From positions 1 through 23,262 of the forward strand of contig JAFZWX010000198.1 of assembly GCA_017617145.1 (NCBI GenBank): a DNA stretch of 23,262 bases. The letters run 5' to 3'. The position numbers and the translations under genes were made by a program. Below the pieces are notes generated by a model. It was not told the origin of the DNA and did no database searches. It saw only the letters and a program-made list of their open reading frames with translations. This document shows, one piece after another, positions 15,099-23,236 of the stretch; the stretch's first letter is position 1; every line of letters starts with the position of its first letter. The DNA comes from Treponema sp. (GTDB lineage: Bacteria; Spirochaetota; Spirochaetia; Treponematales; Treponemataceae).

Positions 15099-16622
15099 AT
15101 GAAAAGTATTGTTGTTTTATTTGACGAAAAAAATAAATATGAAGATGAAAAGGTTTTCGCTGGCCTTAGTGCAAAAGAATTGTGCCACACTGCCGCCGAA
15201 TCCTTTGGTTTTGAAGTACGCACAATAAGCGGTTGTACTACAATTAGTGAACTTTTAGAAGAATTAGACAAAATCTGCACAGAGTCAAGCGCAGAATCGC
15301 TGATTTTCAGTTATGCAGACTGCCTTTTTCTTAATAAAATCCTTACAGAAGGTCTTTTAAGCACTCATTTTGACTACAAGGCAGAATATACCTTTGCCGA
15401 AGGCTACCCAGAAGGCTTTGCTCCAGAGGTTTTAAACAAAGGTACAATTACAATTCTTAAGGAACTATCTAAAACAACAGCAAAAGCAACAGGTGATCAG
15501 AAAATTACCCGCCATTCTATAATGGATATTATCAAAACAGACATAAATTCTTTTGAAGTAGAAACAGTTCTTGCACCAGTAGACTGGCGTCTTTTCCGTT
15601 TTGCCTTTGACTGCAGCAAAAAGGAAAACTTTATTGCATGCCAGAAGCTTTATGAACAGTTTGGAAATAACATTGCAGACCCTGTAGAACTATCAACTGC
15701 CGCAGCAAAAAATCCGGAAATCTTAAAAACTGTTCCTGGTTTTTATAACCTTCAACTTGCACAAAAATGTCAGGGAAAATGCTCATACTGTCCGTATCCG
15801 GCAGCCCTTAAGCAAAAAGAAGGAACTGAGCCAGTTACAGCCGCAAAAATCATGGATTTTAATAAGGCCTGTTCACTTGTCGAACAAATATCAGAACTTT
15901 CCGGCGAAGCAGTAATAGGACTTTCTGCCTGGGGAGAATGTTTTAATCACCCTGATTTACTTAAAATAATAGAAAAAATCCTTTCGTTTGAGGGACTTTC
16001 GGTATTTATAGAAGCCGACGGCTGCTCAATTCCACAAAACTTTGCTGCAGAAGTTGCAAAAATAGTAAATGCCGCTGGTGAACGTACAAACGGCTGGCAA
16101 AAACTTATGATTGCAGTTTCAATGGATGGTTTTACAGCACAGACTTGCGCAAGCTTGCGAGGAAGCGACTTTAATCTTGAAAAATCAGTTGAAACTGTAA
16201 AAAATCTGGAACAGTCTCTCCCTGGTTGTGTGTATCCTCAGTTTGTAAGAATGAACGCAAATGAAGAAGAACTCGAAGGCTTTTTCCGTTATTGGAACGA
16301 AAAAACAAATGCAACAGGCGGTAACTTTATAATTCAAAAATACAACAGTTTTGCAGGTCTGCTTAAAAACGAAGAACCTGCAGATCTTTCTCCATTAGAT
16401 AGAAACGTATGCTGGCATCTTCGTCGCGATATGGCAATCCTTTATAACGGCGATGTTCCGCTCTGTTATAGCCGCGTTCTCGATGATATAAAAGGCAATG
16501 TTTTTGAAGAAGGTCTTGTTTCTGTCTGGAAAAAGTTTGATGACGAGCTTAAAAAACATATAGAACAAAATTATTGTGAAAAATGCGGAGGTTGCGATGA
16601 GTTCTATACCTTCAACTTTTGA
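15099..16622 (+). CDS. Spiro-SPASM radical SAM protein with SpsF-like N-terminal domain
   Basis: 507 residues from the ATG at 15099; the frame stays open further upstream, but MKSIVVLFDEKN matches the start of a Rossmann-like domain. Radical SAM cluster motif CQGKCSYC (C224, C228, C231), with LSAWGE and IAVSMDG following. SPASM cysteines C438, C456, C493, C496 and C499 can hold an auxiliary Fe-S cluster. Residues 1-215 resemble SpsF-type nucleotidyltransferases (SYADCLFLN, GYPEGFAPEVL, VLAPVDWRLFRFAFD) but lack the RxxSxRLPGK phosphate-binding motif. NCBI models name a spirochaete family 'spiro-SPASM protein' with this make-up. SPASM enzymes usually modify peptides, and some act on sugars or other small molecules; the substrate here is unknown. 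First gene of a tightly packed operon, overlapping the next gene by 26 nt. Confidence 0.9.
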   Translation: MKSIVVLFDEKNKYEDEKVFAGLSAKELCHTAAESFGFEVRTISGCTTISELLEELDKICTESSAESLIFSYADCLFLNKILTEGLLSTHFDYKAEYTFAEGYPEGFAPEVLNKGTITILKELSKTTAKATGDQKITRHSIMDIIKTDINSFEVETVLAPVDWRLFRFAFDCSKKENFIACQKLYEQFGNNIADPVELSTAAAKNPEILKTVPGFYNLQLAQKCQGKCSYCPYPAALKQKEGTEPVTAAKIMDFNKACSLVEQISELSGEAVIGLSAWGECFNHPDLLKIIEKILSFEGLSVFIEADGCSIPQNFAAEVAKIVNAAGERTNGWQKLMIAVSMDGFTAQTCASLRGSDFNLEKSVETVKNLEQSLPGCVYPQFVRMNANEEELEGFFRYWNEKTNATGGNFIIQKYNSFAGLLKNEEPADLSPLDRNVCWHLRRDMAILYNGDVPLCYSRVLDDIKGNVFEEGLVSVWKKFDDELKKHIEQNYCEKCGGCDEFYTFNF

Positions 16623-17580
16623 TGAACATCAGATAAACATGACAGTACTTGGTGGAAAAGTTAATAATTCCCCCGATGTACTTAATATGTCTGTAATTCT
16701 TTTACATTCAAGTGCAAGTCATTTAAAACTTAATGTTTTTGAAAACTTAATGGGCTGCAACTTTCGTTCAATAATTTCTATAGAACACGACAGCAGCAAT
16801 TATTCTATTGAAGATATTTCGAAGAAATTTCCTGATATAAAATTTCTTATTCCGTTAGAAAAGGCTTCAGACGGCGAAGTTATAAATCTTGCAATGAGCG
16901 AAATTGATGCAGATTATGTACTTGTGCTTAGAGACAGTCTCTACATTCCAAGTGGAGTAGTACTTACAAATCTTGCAGACCGTCTTACAAGCTCAAAAAT
17001 CTATTGTGTAGTACCTAGGCTTCTTGATAAAAATAAGAACGGTTTGTATACAGTATTTACTCCCGGAGCAGAAAAATCTCATTTTATAATTGATTCCTCA
17101 ACCTTTGTAACAGATGGCAAAAAAACAATTTATCCAAAAGATTTTATAGCTTTATATAATCGAAAAAAATTCATTCAGCTTGGTGGCTTTGATCATACAA
17201 TAAAAACTCCTTACTGGCAGAATCTTGACCTTGCGGTTCGTTCATGGCTTTGGGGTGAAGAAACAAAACTTACAACAATGCTTCAGTTTTCTTATATAGA
17301 TGAGCCTTCGATTGATGACAAAACAATTAATCAGGATTATTTAAAATATTATCTTAAAAATGAAGTTCCAAAATATAAAAACGAAGCAGCATTCATAAAG
17401 AATTCTTCTTTTATTAAATTCCTGTTTCATTCTTCCTGCGGATATCTTGAAGCAAAAAAACAGTTTAAAGCCGCAAAAGAATGGGTAGAAAAAAATAAAT
17501 ATCAGTTCAAAATGGATTTGCAAACTTTTATAAAAGACTGGCAGCAGCCTACAACTCAGGCGGAAACAAATGAAAACTAA
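16597..17580 (+). CDS. GT-A-like (family 2-type) glycosyltransferase-related protein
   Basis: 327 residues from the ATG at 16597, which has GGAGG five bases upstream inside the preceding gene. The pattern is that of GT2-like enzymes: a beta strand VILLHSS, IISIEHDSS, an alpha/beta stretch up to ADYVLVLRDSLYIP (where DxD would be expected; only a single Asp is seen), then ALYNRKKFIQLGGFDHTIKT and WQNLDLAVRSWLWGEET, equal to the acceptor-side 'GGFDE..ED.DL..R...G' motif. Metal binding is therefore doubtful. No membrane segment; a cytoplasmic transferase or a degenerate relative. It overlaps both neighbours (26 and 11 nt), so translation is coupled with the radical SAM and tridomain proteins. 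The sugar and acceptor are unknown. Confidence 0.75.
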   Translation: MSSIPSTFDEHQINMTVLGGKVNNSPDVLNMSVILLHSSASHLKLNVFENLMGCNFRSIISIEHDSSNYSIEDISKKFPDIKFLIPLEKASDGEVINLAMSEIDADYVLVLRDSLYIPSGVVLTNLADRLTSSKIYCVVPRLLDKNKNGLYTVFTPGAEKSHFIIDSSTFVTDGKKTIYPKDFIALYNRKKFIQLGGFDHTIKTPYWQNLDLAVRSWLWGEETKLTTMLQFSYIDEPSIDDKTINQDYLKYYLKNEVPKYKNEAAFIKNSSFIKFLFHSSCGYLEAKKQFKAAKEWVEKNKYQFKMDLQTFIKDWQQPTTQAETNEN

Positions 17581-20035
17581 GCGTGCAGTCATTGTTCAAT
17601 GCAGATTATCATCTTCCAGATTACCAGGTAAAGCTTTGAAAATACTTGGTGAAAAGCCTGTGCTTGCCTGGGTTTTAAATTCAATGAAAAAAGTAAAAGC
17701 AGACAAGTATTTTGTTGCAACAGATCATGAATCGTATGAAATTTTAAAACCAATCTGTAAAGAAAACGGTTTTGAATGCTTTGCAGGCGATTTAGAAGAT
17801 GTTTTAAAACGCTTTTGTGACCTTATAAAAACACTCAAGGTTGAAACAATAATCCGTGCTACAGCCGATAATCCTTTTTTGTTTTATGAAGCTGCACAGG
17901 CTAGCGTAGAAGAATTTGAAGCTAGAAAAAAAAGTCGTCATCCATGCGATTATTTAACCTATACAGGGCTTCCTCACGGTTCGGGAGTTGAAATATTTAG
18001 TGCTCAATCTCTTCTTGATGCTGCAGAACAAACTGATAATCCTTATGACCACGAGCATGTTGGACCGGCACTTTATAATCATAAAGATAAGTTTAACTGC
18101 GAATTTATAAAAGCTCCCGCACGTTTTAATTATCCGGATTTGCGAACAACAATAGATACATATTCTGATTATCTTCGTGCAATTTCTATTGTAAATAATC
18201 TTAAAAACTGCAAAGAGCCGTATACAACAGAACAGATTATTTCGGCCTGTAAAGCAGATGTTGTAAATAATCCGATTATCTTTGTTCCATCTGTTGCAAA
18301 AGGTCAAGGTACAGGACATCTTCATCGCTGTCTTAGTGCAGCAATTGAAACAAAAGGTTTTGTGTATATACCAGACGATTGTACTCTTACAGAAACTGTA
18401 TCAATTCTTGATGAATATAAAGAAAAAGGACTTTCCTGCTGGCAGATAATTAATGAACTCCCCGATGAAACCTATAAACCTGTAATTGTTACAGATAATT
18501 TTAAGCTTTCACAGGAAGAAGCAGAAAAATTTTCAAAATGCAAAAAGCTGATTTCACTTGATGAAGGCTCTGATTTTTCTGAATACTGCGATTATCTTTT
18601 AGATATAATTCCATCTTATGATATTGAACGATTACCTAATCTTTTTGACACAAGCTATATTACAAAGCCTTTGAATGTTAAAAAAAACAGAACTAATGAT
18701 ATTGAAAAAGTTCTTGTTTGTATTGGTGGAGAAGATCCTGCAAGCCTTACACTTCCTGCAGCACAGGCACTTGTAAAAAATCTTCCGGGAGCGAATATTA
18801 CAGCTATTGTAAGTGATGTCGACAAATATAAAAATATTCTGAATATTAATTTTATTCCACCTGTAGAAAATCTTCGTGAAAAAATTTTTGAATATGATTT
18901 AGTTGTTTCACATTATGGACTTACAGCTTTTGAAGCAGCTTTTGCGGGATGCGCAGTAATAATGGTTGCAACAACAAAACTTCATGAACGCCTTGCACAA
19001 AAATATGATTTTGCATATATTCCGCATGGAAAAATTGATTCTGATAAAATGCAGAAAGCTTTAGAATCACCACTGCTTCATCCGCAAATAAAGATGAGCT
19101 TGAAGCAAAAATCTCTTGGATCTTGTATACAAAAACTCGCCCTTGGAACTAAGCTTACTTGTCCTGTTTGTTGTAATAATTCACAGACTATACAAAATGG
19201 TTTACGCCCAGATTCAATTGTATCACGAAATGCTGGACGAACTTACCGCCGCTGCAAAAATTGTGGAATTGTGTATATGTCATTTACTGCAGAAGAAGAA
19301 ATGCAGTATAAAAAATCATATTTTTTTGAAGATTACAAAAAACAATACGGAAAAACGTATGAAGAAGATTTCAATTCCATTAAGGCACAGTGTACTCGTA
19401 GACTTGAAATTATGAATGCCTTGCAGAATAATCAGGGCGGAAATAATTATCTTGATATTGGTTGTGCCTACGGACCTTCTTTAGCCGCTGCAAGTGAGCT
19501 TGGGCTTAATCCTTTTGGAACTGATATTTCTGAAGAAGCAATTCATTATGTAAAAACAAAGCTTCGTTTCCCGTCTTCCTGCAGTGCGTTCCCTGATATT
19601 GATTGTCAGAAAGAATTTGGAATTTCTAAATTTGATTCAGTTTCTATGTGGTATGTAATTGAGCATTTCAAAAATCTTGACAGCGTACTTTCAAAAATTT
19701 CACAAATAACAAAAGATGATGGAATTTTTGCATTTGCTACTCCATCTGGTGAAGGTGTTTCTGCAAAAAGTAACCTTGATCATTTTTATACAATTAGTCC
19801 AATAGACCATTTTTCAATCTGGGAGCCTTCAAAAGCACAGAAAATTCTTAAAAAATATGGTTTTGAAATAATAAAGGTTGTTTCTACAGGACATCATCCC
19901 GAACGATTTCCAATTTGTCAGAAGGAAAACATTCAAAAGGGTAGTGTTAAATGGAATTTGATAGATAAGTATTCAAGACTTATGCAGCTTGGTGATACGG
20001 TTGAAATATATTGCCGTAAAAAGGCGGAAAAATAA
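17570..20035 (+). CDS. Tridomain SpsF-like nucleotidyltransferase / PseG-like / SAM methyltransferase fusion
   Basis: 821 residues with three units. Residues 1-230: an SpsF/acylneuraminate-type nucleotidyltransferase, with RLSSSRLPGK (R12, R17, K21), ATADNPF, GLPHGSGVEIF and LRTTIDTYSDY, all intact, so it should activate a sugar with CTP or another NTP. About 233-525: a PseG-like GT-B hydrolase or transferase, with GTGHLHRC near 247 (His retained), GGEDPASLTLPAAQAL and SHYGLTAFEAAFAGCAV. About 528-821: a class I methyltransferase preceded by a zinc ribbon (CPVC at 530, CKNC near 561), with motif I LDIGCAYG near 627 and a late WYVIEHF. PseF and PseG act in pseudaminic-acid synthesis for flagellin glycosylation in other bacteria, hence a sugar-nucleotide pathway is likely. 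Overlaps the preceding gene by 11 nt and the next by one base. Confidence 0.88.
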   Translation: MKTKRAVIVQCRLSSSRLPGKALKILGEKPVLAWVLNSMKKVKADKYFVATDHESYEILKPICKENGFECFAGDLEDVLKRFCDLIKTLKVETIIRATADNPFLFYEAAQASVEEFEARKKSRHPCDYLTYTGLPHGSGVEIFSAQSLLDAAEQTDNPYDHEHVGPALYNHKDKFNCEFIKAPARFNYPDLRTTIDTYSDYLRAISIVNNLKNCKEPYTTEQIISACKADVVNNPIIFVPSVAKGQGTGHLHRCLSAAIETKGFVYIPDDCTLTETVSILDEYKEKGLSCWQIINELPDETYKPVIVTDNFKLSQEEAEKFSKCKKLISLDEGSDFSEYCDYLLDIIPSYDIERLPNLFDTSYITKPLNVKKNRTNDIEKVLVCIGGEDPASLTLPAAQALVKNLPGANITAIVSDVDKYKNILNINFIPPVENLREKIFEYDLVVSHYGLTAFEAAFAGCAVIMVATTKLHERLAQKYDFAYIPHGKIDSDKMQKALESPLLHPQIKMSLKQKSLGSCIQKLALGTKLTCPVCCNNSQTIQNGLRPDSIVSRNAGRTYRRCKNCGIVYMSFTAEEEMQYKKSYFFEDYKKQYGKTYEEDFNSIKAQCTRRLEIMNALQNNQGGNNYLDIGCAYGPSLAAASELGLNPFGTDISEEAIHYVKTKLRFPSSCSAFPDIDCQKEFGISKFDSVSMWYVIEHFKNLDSVLSKISQITKDDGIFAFATPSGEGVSAKSNLDHFYTISPIDHFSIWEPSKAQKILKKYGFEIIKVVSTGHHPERFPICQKENIQKGSVKWNLIDKYSRLMQLGDTVEIYCRKKAEK

Positions 20036-21672
20036 TGAAGAATATAGTAATTCTTGGTGCAGGTTTAATGCAAAAGCCTGCAATTTTAAGCGCAAAACAA
20101 TTGGGATTTCATACAATAGTGGTAGATGCAGATCCAAAAGCAGTTTGCATTCCACAAGCCGATGAGTTTTTTAAGATTGACTTAAAAGATAAAGAAGGAA
20201 TTCTTGAGCTTTGCACACGTCTTAAAAATTCGCCTGAAGGTCTTGAAGGAGTATTTACTGCCGGAACTGATTTTTCTGCAAGCGTAAGTTATGTATGTGA
20301 AAGACTAGGACTTCCTGCACACAGCTTTGAAGCAGCAACAAATGCAAGTATAAAAACCCAGATGCGTGCCTGCTTTGAAAAAGAAGGTGTTCCGTCTCCT
20401 AAGTTTATAAGAGTAGGAAAATCAGATATCGAGCCATCTTTGCTTGATTGTGTTCTTGCTAAAATGGATTTTCCTTTTGTGGTAAAGCCTGTCGACAACA
20501 TGGGAGCTCGTGGCTGCAGAATGGTTCGTACAAAAGAAGAGTTTCTTCCTGCTGTAATAATTGCCTGTGAATGCTCCCGAACCGGTTATTCGATTATTGA
20601 AGAATATATGGAAGGTCCTGAGTTTTCAATTGACGCTCTTGTTTATAACGGAAAATTTATTGTAACAGGTTTTGCTATCCGCCATATAAAATATGAACCT
20701 TATTTTATAGAAATTGGTCACACAATGCCGGCAGAAATTCCTGCTGAAATGCACGACGAGCTTATAAGTGTTTTTGCACTTGGAGCTAAAGCCGAAGGAC
20801 TTACTTGTGGTGCAGCAAAAGCAGATATTAAATACACAAAAAATGGTCCTATGATTGGCGAAATTGCAGCAAGACTTTCCGGCGGATACATGTCGGGCTG
20901 GACTTATCCATATGCAAGCGATTTAAATTTGACAGAGCAGGGCATTCTTATAGCAACAGGTCAGAAACCTGAAAAACTGCTGGAGCGTGCAAAGCCTGTA
21001 AATTACACTCCGTCAGAGCTTTGCAAAAATCTTTCTGCTCCGTACGAATTGTTTGAAGTTCCTTGTGTACGTACTTCTGCAGAACGCGCCTGGATGAGTA
21101 TTCCGGGAACTGTTGAATACGTAGAAAATATAAAAGAATACACAGACAAAGCAGTGTTTGATGTTTTACCGCGAGCAACAGTGAGTATTGGAAGTCACGT
21201 GGATTTTCCACGCAACAATGTAGAAAAATGCGGAAACATAATTGCAGTAAGTCATGACCGTGATACTGCAATTAAGGCTGCAGAAGATGCTGTTTCAAAT
21301 GTGTTTATAACGCTTAAACCAAATACGAAAGAAACTGACGATTATCTTGCAGGAGTTACTCAGTCTGATGAAGATAATTTCCCGCCTGATGCTTTTCGGA
21401 AGCTTACAGAAAATCAGCTTAATGAGTTGCAGGGTGAAATTGCCGCAGACACACCGGTTGCACAGACTCTCCCTGATTTTTTAAACACTTCTGAATATCA
21501 GAATTTGATAGACTGGAACTTTAATACAATTGCGCAGACTCTTCAAAAGTTCGACATTCTTCGTACAAAACATCCGGCATTAAATAAACAGGAATTTTTC
21601 AAAGCAATTATACGCGGTGGAATTCAGGGTGCAGTTTATTATTCCGATAGTATCAAGGCGGGCAGAAAATGA
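20035..21672 (+). CDS. ATP-grasp ligase-type protein
   Basis: 545 residues. A biotin-carboxylase-like N-domain (VILGAGLMQKPAILSAKQLG, VVDADP) precedes the ATP-grasp fold (about 105-300): FPFVVKPVDNMGARGCRMV (Lys near 150), IIEEYMEGPEFSID, and IGEIAARLSGG supplying metal-ligand Glu. Such enzymes form an amide or carboxylate bond through acyl phosphate, with ADP release. The C-terminal part (about 310-545) contains AWMSIPGTVEYVENI and a domain with no function I recognise; the last 120 residues are acidic. Closest types are amino-acid ligases and PurK/CarB-like proteins, with substrate unknown. The start overlaps the preceding stop (TAATG); the stop overlaps the amidase start (ATGA). Confidence 0.87.
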   Translation: MKNIVILGAGLMQKPAILSAKQLGFHTIVVDADPKAVCIPQADEFFKIDLKDKEGILELCTRLKNSPEGLEGVFTAGTDFSASVSYVCERLGLPAHSFEAATNASIKTQMRACFEKEGVPSPKFIRVGKSDIEPSLLDCVLAKMDFPFVVKPVDNMGARGCRMVRTKEEFLPAVIIACECSRTGYSIIEEYMEGPEFSIDALVYNGKFIVTGFAIRHIKYEPYFIEIGHTMPAEIPAEMHDELISVFALGAKAEGLTCGAAKADIKYTKNGPMIGEIAARLSGGYMSGWTYPYASDLNLTEQGILIATGQKPEKLLERAKPVNYTPSELCKNLSAPYELFEVPCVRTSAERAWMSIPGTVEYVENIKEYTDKAVFDVLPRATVSIGSHVDFPRNNVEKCGNIIAVSHDRDTAIKAAEDAVSNVFITLKPNTKETDDYLAGVTQSDEDNFPPDAFRKLTENQLNELQGEIAADTPVAQTLPDFLNTSEYQNLIDWNFNTIAQTLQKFDILRTKHPALNKQEFFKAIIRGGIQGAVYYSDSIKAGRK

Positions 21673-22697
21673 AAAAATATCCATTGCTTTTAGTTATATT
21701 TTCTCTAGTCTCAACTTTGTTTGCCGTAAACGACATATCCTTAATGGATAAAGCAAAGCAGGAAGGAATTACTCTTTATTGGGATTCACTTTCCGAAACT
21801 GGAATGCTCGAAAAAGACGGACATCAGATTACATTCAGAAAGGATGAAAGCATAGTAATGCTCGATAGTGTACGTTTTGAAGTAACTGATGCGCCAGAAA
21901 TTAAAAACAACAAAATTTATGTTTCGCAGAAATTCATGAACGATACCGACAAAATGTTTAAGGAAAACAATTCCACAATGTTTAAAGTTGGTGCAATTCT
22001 CATAGATGCAGGTCACGGAGGTAAAGATCCTGGCGCCTTAAAAACATATAAAATTAATGGAAAAGATGTTACGATTCAGGAAAAAGATATAAATCTTAAA
22101 GTTGCAAAACTACTTGGCGAACGACTAAAAACTGCATATCCAGACAAGCAGATTATCCTTACACGCGATAAAGATGTTTTCTTAACATTGCAGGAACGAA
22201 CAGAAATTGCAAACAATGTAAAGGTAAAAGAAGATGAAGCTGTACTGTTCATTTCTGTTCATGTAAATTCTTCTCTCAATAAAACTTCATCAGGTTATGA
22301 AGTCTGGTATCTTTCTCCGGGATATCGTCGTACAGTTCTCGATAAATCTTCAACAGATGACACTTCGCTTTTCCCAATTTTAAATTCAATGCTGGAAGAA
22401 GAATACACCACAGAGTCAATAATGATTGCAAAGTTTATAATGGATGGACTTCAAAGCCAGATTGGAGATCAGTCAAAGGCTCGTGGAATCAAAGCAGAGG
22501 AGTGGTTTGTCGTAAAGAATTCAAATATGCCTAGTGTTCTTATAGAGCTTGGATTTGTTTCTAATGAAAAAGAAGCCCTTCTTTTGAATAACGATACATA
22601 CTTGAAAAAAGCAGCCCTTGGAATATATAATGGCATTGCTGCGTTCATTACACACTTTGAACGTTCAAAAGGATTTACTTCTGCAAATGAAAATTGA
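21669..22697 (+). CDS. N-acetylmuramoyl-L-alanine amidase (Amidase_3)
   Basis: 342 residues with a signal peptide (MKKYPLLLVIFSLVSTLFA), so periplasmic. The enzyme cleaves the amide bond between N-acetylmuramic acid and L-alanine in peptidoglycan. An N-terminal domain of about 90 residues precedes the zinc amidase domain: LIDAGHGGKDPG (zinc His near 114), QEKDINLKVA (second ligand Glu), ILTRDKDVFLTLQERTEIAN, FISVHVNSS (His near 196) and VLIELGFVSN (catalytic Glu near 292). All key residues are present, so it should be active. It starts within the ATP-grasp stop (ATGA) and overlaps the GerMN gene by 11 nt. The amidase upstream of a flagellar-filament protein gene is an order I recall from T. 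pallidum (TP0247-TP0249), not checked here. Confidence 0.94.
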   Translation: MKKYPLLLVIFSLVSTLFAVNDISLMDKAKQEGITLYWDSLSETGMLEKDGHQITFRKDESIVMLDSVRFEVTDAPEIKNNKIYVSQKFMNDTDKMFKENNSTMFKVGAILIDAGHGGKDPGALKTYKINGKDVTIQEKDINLKVAKLLGERLKTAYPDKQIILTRDKDVFLTLQERTEIANNVKVKEDEAVLFISVHVNSSLNKTSSGYEVWYLSPGYRRTVLDKSSTDDTSLFPILNSMLEEEYTTESIMIAKFIMDGLQSQIGDQSKARGIKAEEWFVVKNSNMPSVLIELGFVSNEKEALLLNNDTYLKKAALGIYNGIAAFITHFERSKGFTSANEN

Positions 22698-23145
22698 CCT
22701 TAAAAAATATATTCCATTTTATGTTGCCACAGTTGCTGCTATTGGACTTCTAATTCTTTCTGCAGGCTTATATGCAAAAAAAGGATACGGTACAAAATAT
22801 GTATTTATTTTTCCTTGTGTTGATGAAGGAAAATATGTACTCGAAACCCGATATTTAAAAGATAATCCAAATAAAGATTCTATTTCATATTTTGCCGACG
22901 AACTTGTTTTAGGTTCAGGACTCGAACGAACAAAGTATCTTTTTACTCCAGGAACAAAGGTAAATTCCTGTTTTGAGCGAAATAAAACTGTTTACATAGA
23001 TCTTTCTGAAGATGTAATTTATATGGGTCACAATGTCATTTTAATTAAGGATGGTATTGAATTATTAAAGACAAATATAAAGAAGAATTTCCCGCATATT
23101 GATGAAGTGCAGGTGTTTGTAGATGGAAAATATGCTTTTGAATAG
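22687..23145 (+). CDS. Membrane-anchored GerMN-domain protein
   Basis: 152 residues from the ATG at 22687; an in-frame upstream extension lies inside the amidase gene and is not needed. One transmembrane helix (about residues 9-31, IPFYVATVAAIGLLILSAG) places the rest in the periplasm. The following stretch resembles the GerMN domain: YVLETRYLKD, DELVLGSGLERTKYLFTPGT, KVNSCFERNKTVYIDLSEDV. GerMN is known from sporulation and germination proteins and from many non-sporulating bacteria, where its role is not defined; a structural or peptidoglycan-linked role beside the amidase is plausible. No catalytic residues are obvious. Overlaps the amidase gene by 11 nt. The strong promoter of the next gene starts 11 nt beyond its stop. 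Confidence 0.8.
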   Translation: MKIDLKKYIPFYVATVAAIGLLILSAGLYAKKGYGTKYVFIFPCVDEGKYVLETRYLKDNPNKDSISYFADELVLGSGLERTKYLFTPGTKVNSCFERNKTVYIDLSEDVIYMGHNVILIKDGIELLKTNIKKNFPHIDEVQVFVDGKYAFE

Positions 23146-23156
23146 AAAAAAAAGCG

Positions 23157-23185
23157 TTGACAAAATAGAATACTTATAAGATAAT
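23157..23185 (+). promoter_or_regulatory. Strong housekeeping promoter upstream of the last gene
   Basis: TTGACA (23157-23162), exactly 17 nt, GATAAT (23180-23185): 6/6 and 5/6 matches. An AT-rich leader of about 45 nt carries AAGGAG. No hairpin lies between this promoter and the GerMN stop, so read-through from the operon can add to it. Confidence 0.82.
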
Positions 23186-23236
23186 AGTTTATTATACAAG
23201 GCTACATCGAATTAGTATAAAAAAAGGAGCTTCAAT

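Noticed and set aside
17954..18325. Minus-strand open frame inside the tridomain gene
   Set aside because: Antisense to a region with intact catalytic motifs, and Cys/Ile-rich by strand complementarity.
15099..21672. RiPP (radical-SAM modified peptide) locus
   Set aside because: No short precursor-like gene or leader peptide is visible between or beside the genes, and the domain set is more like sugar-nucleotide chemistry. It cannot be excluded if the precursor is elsewhere.
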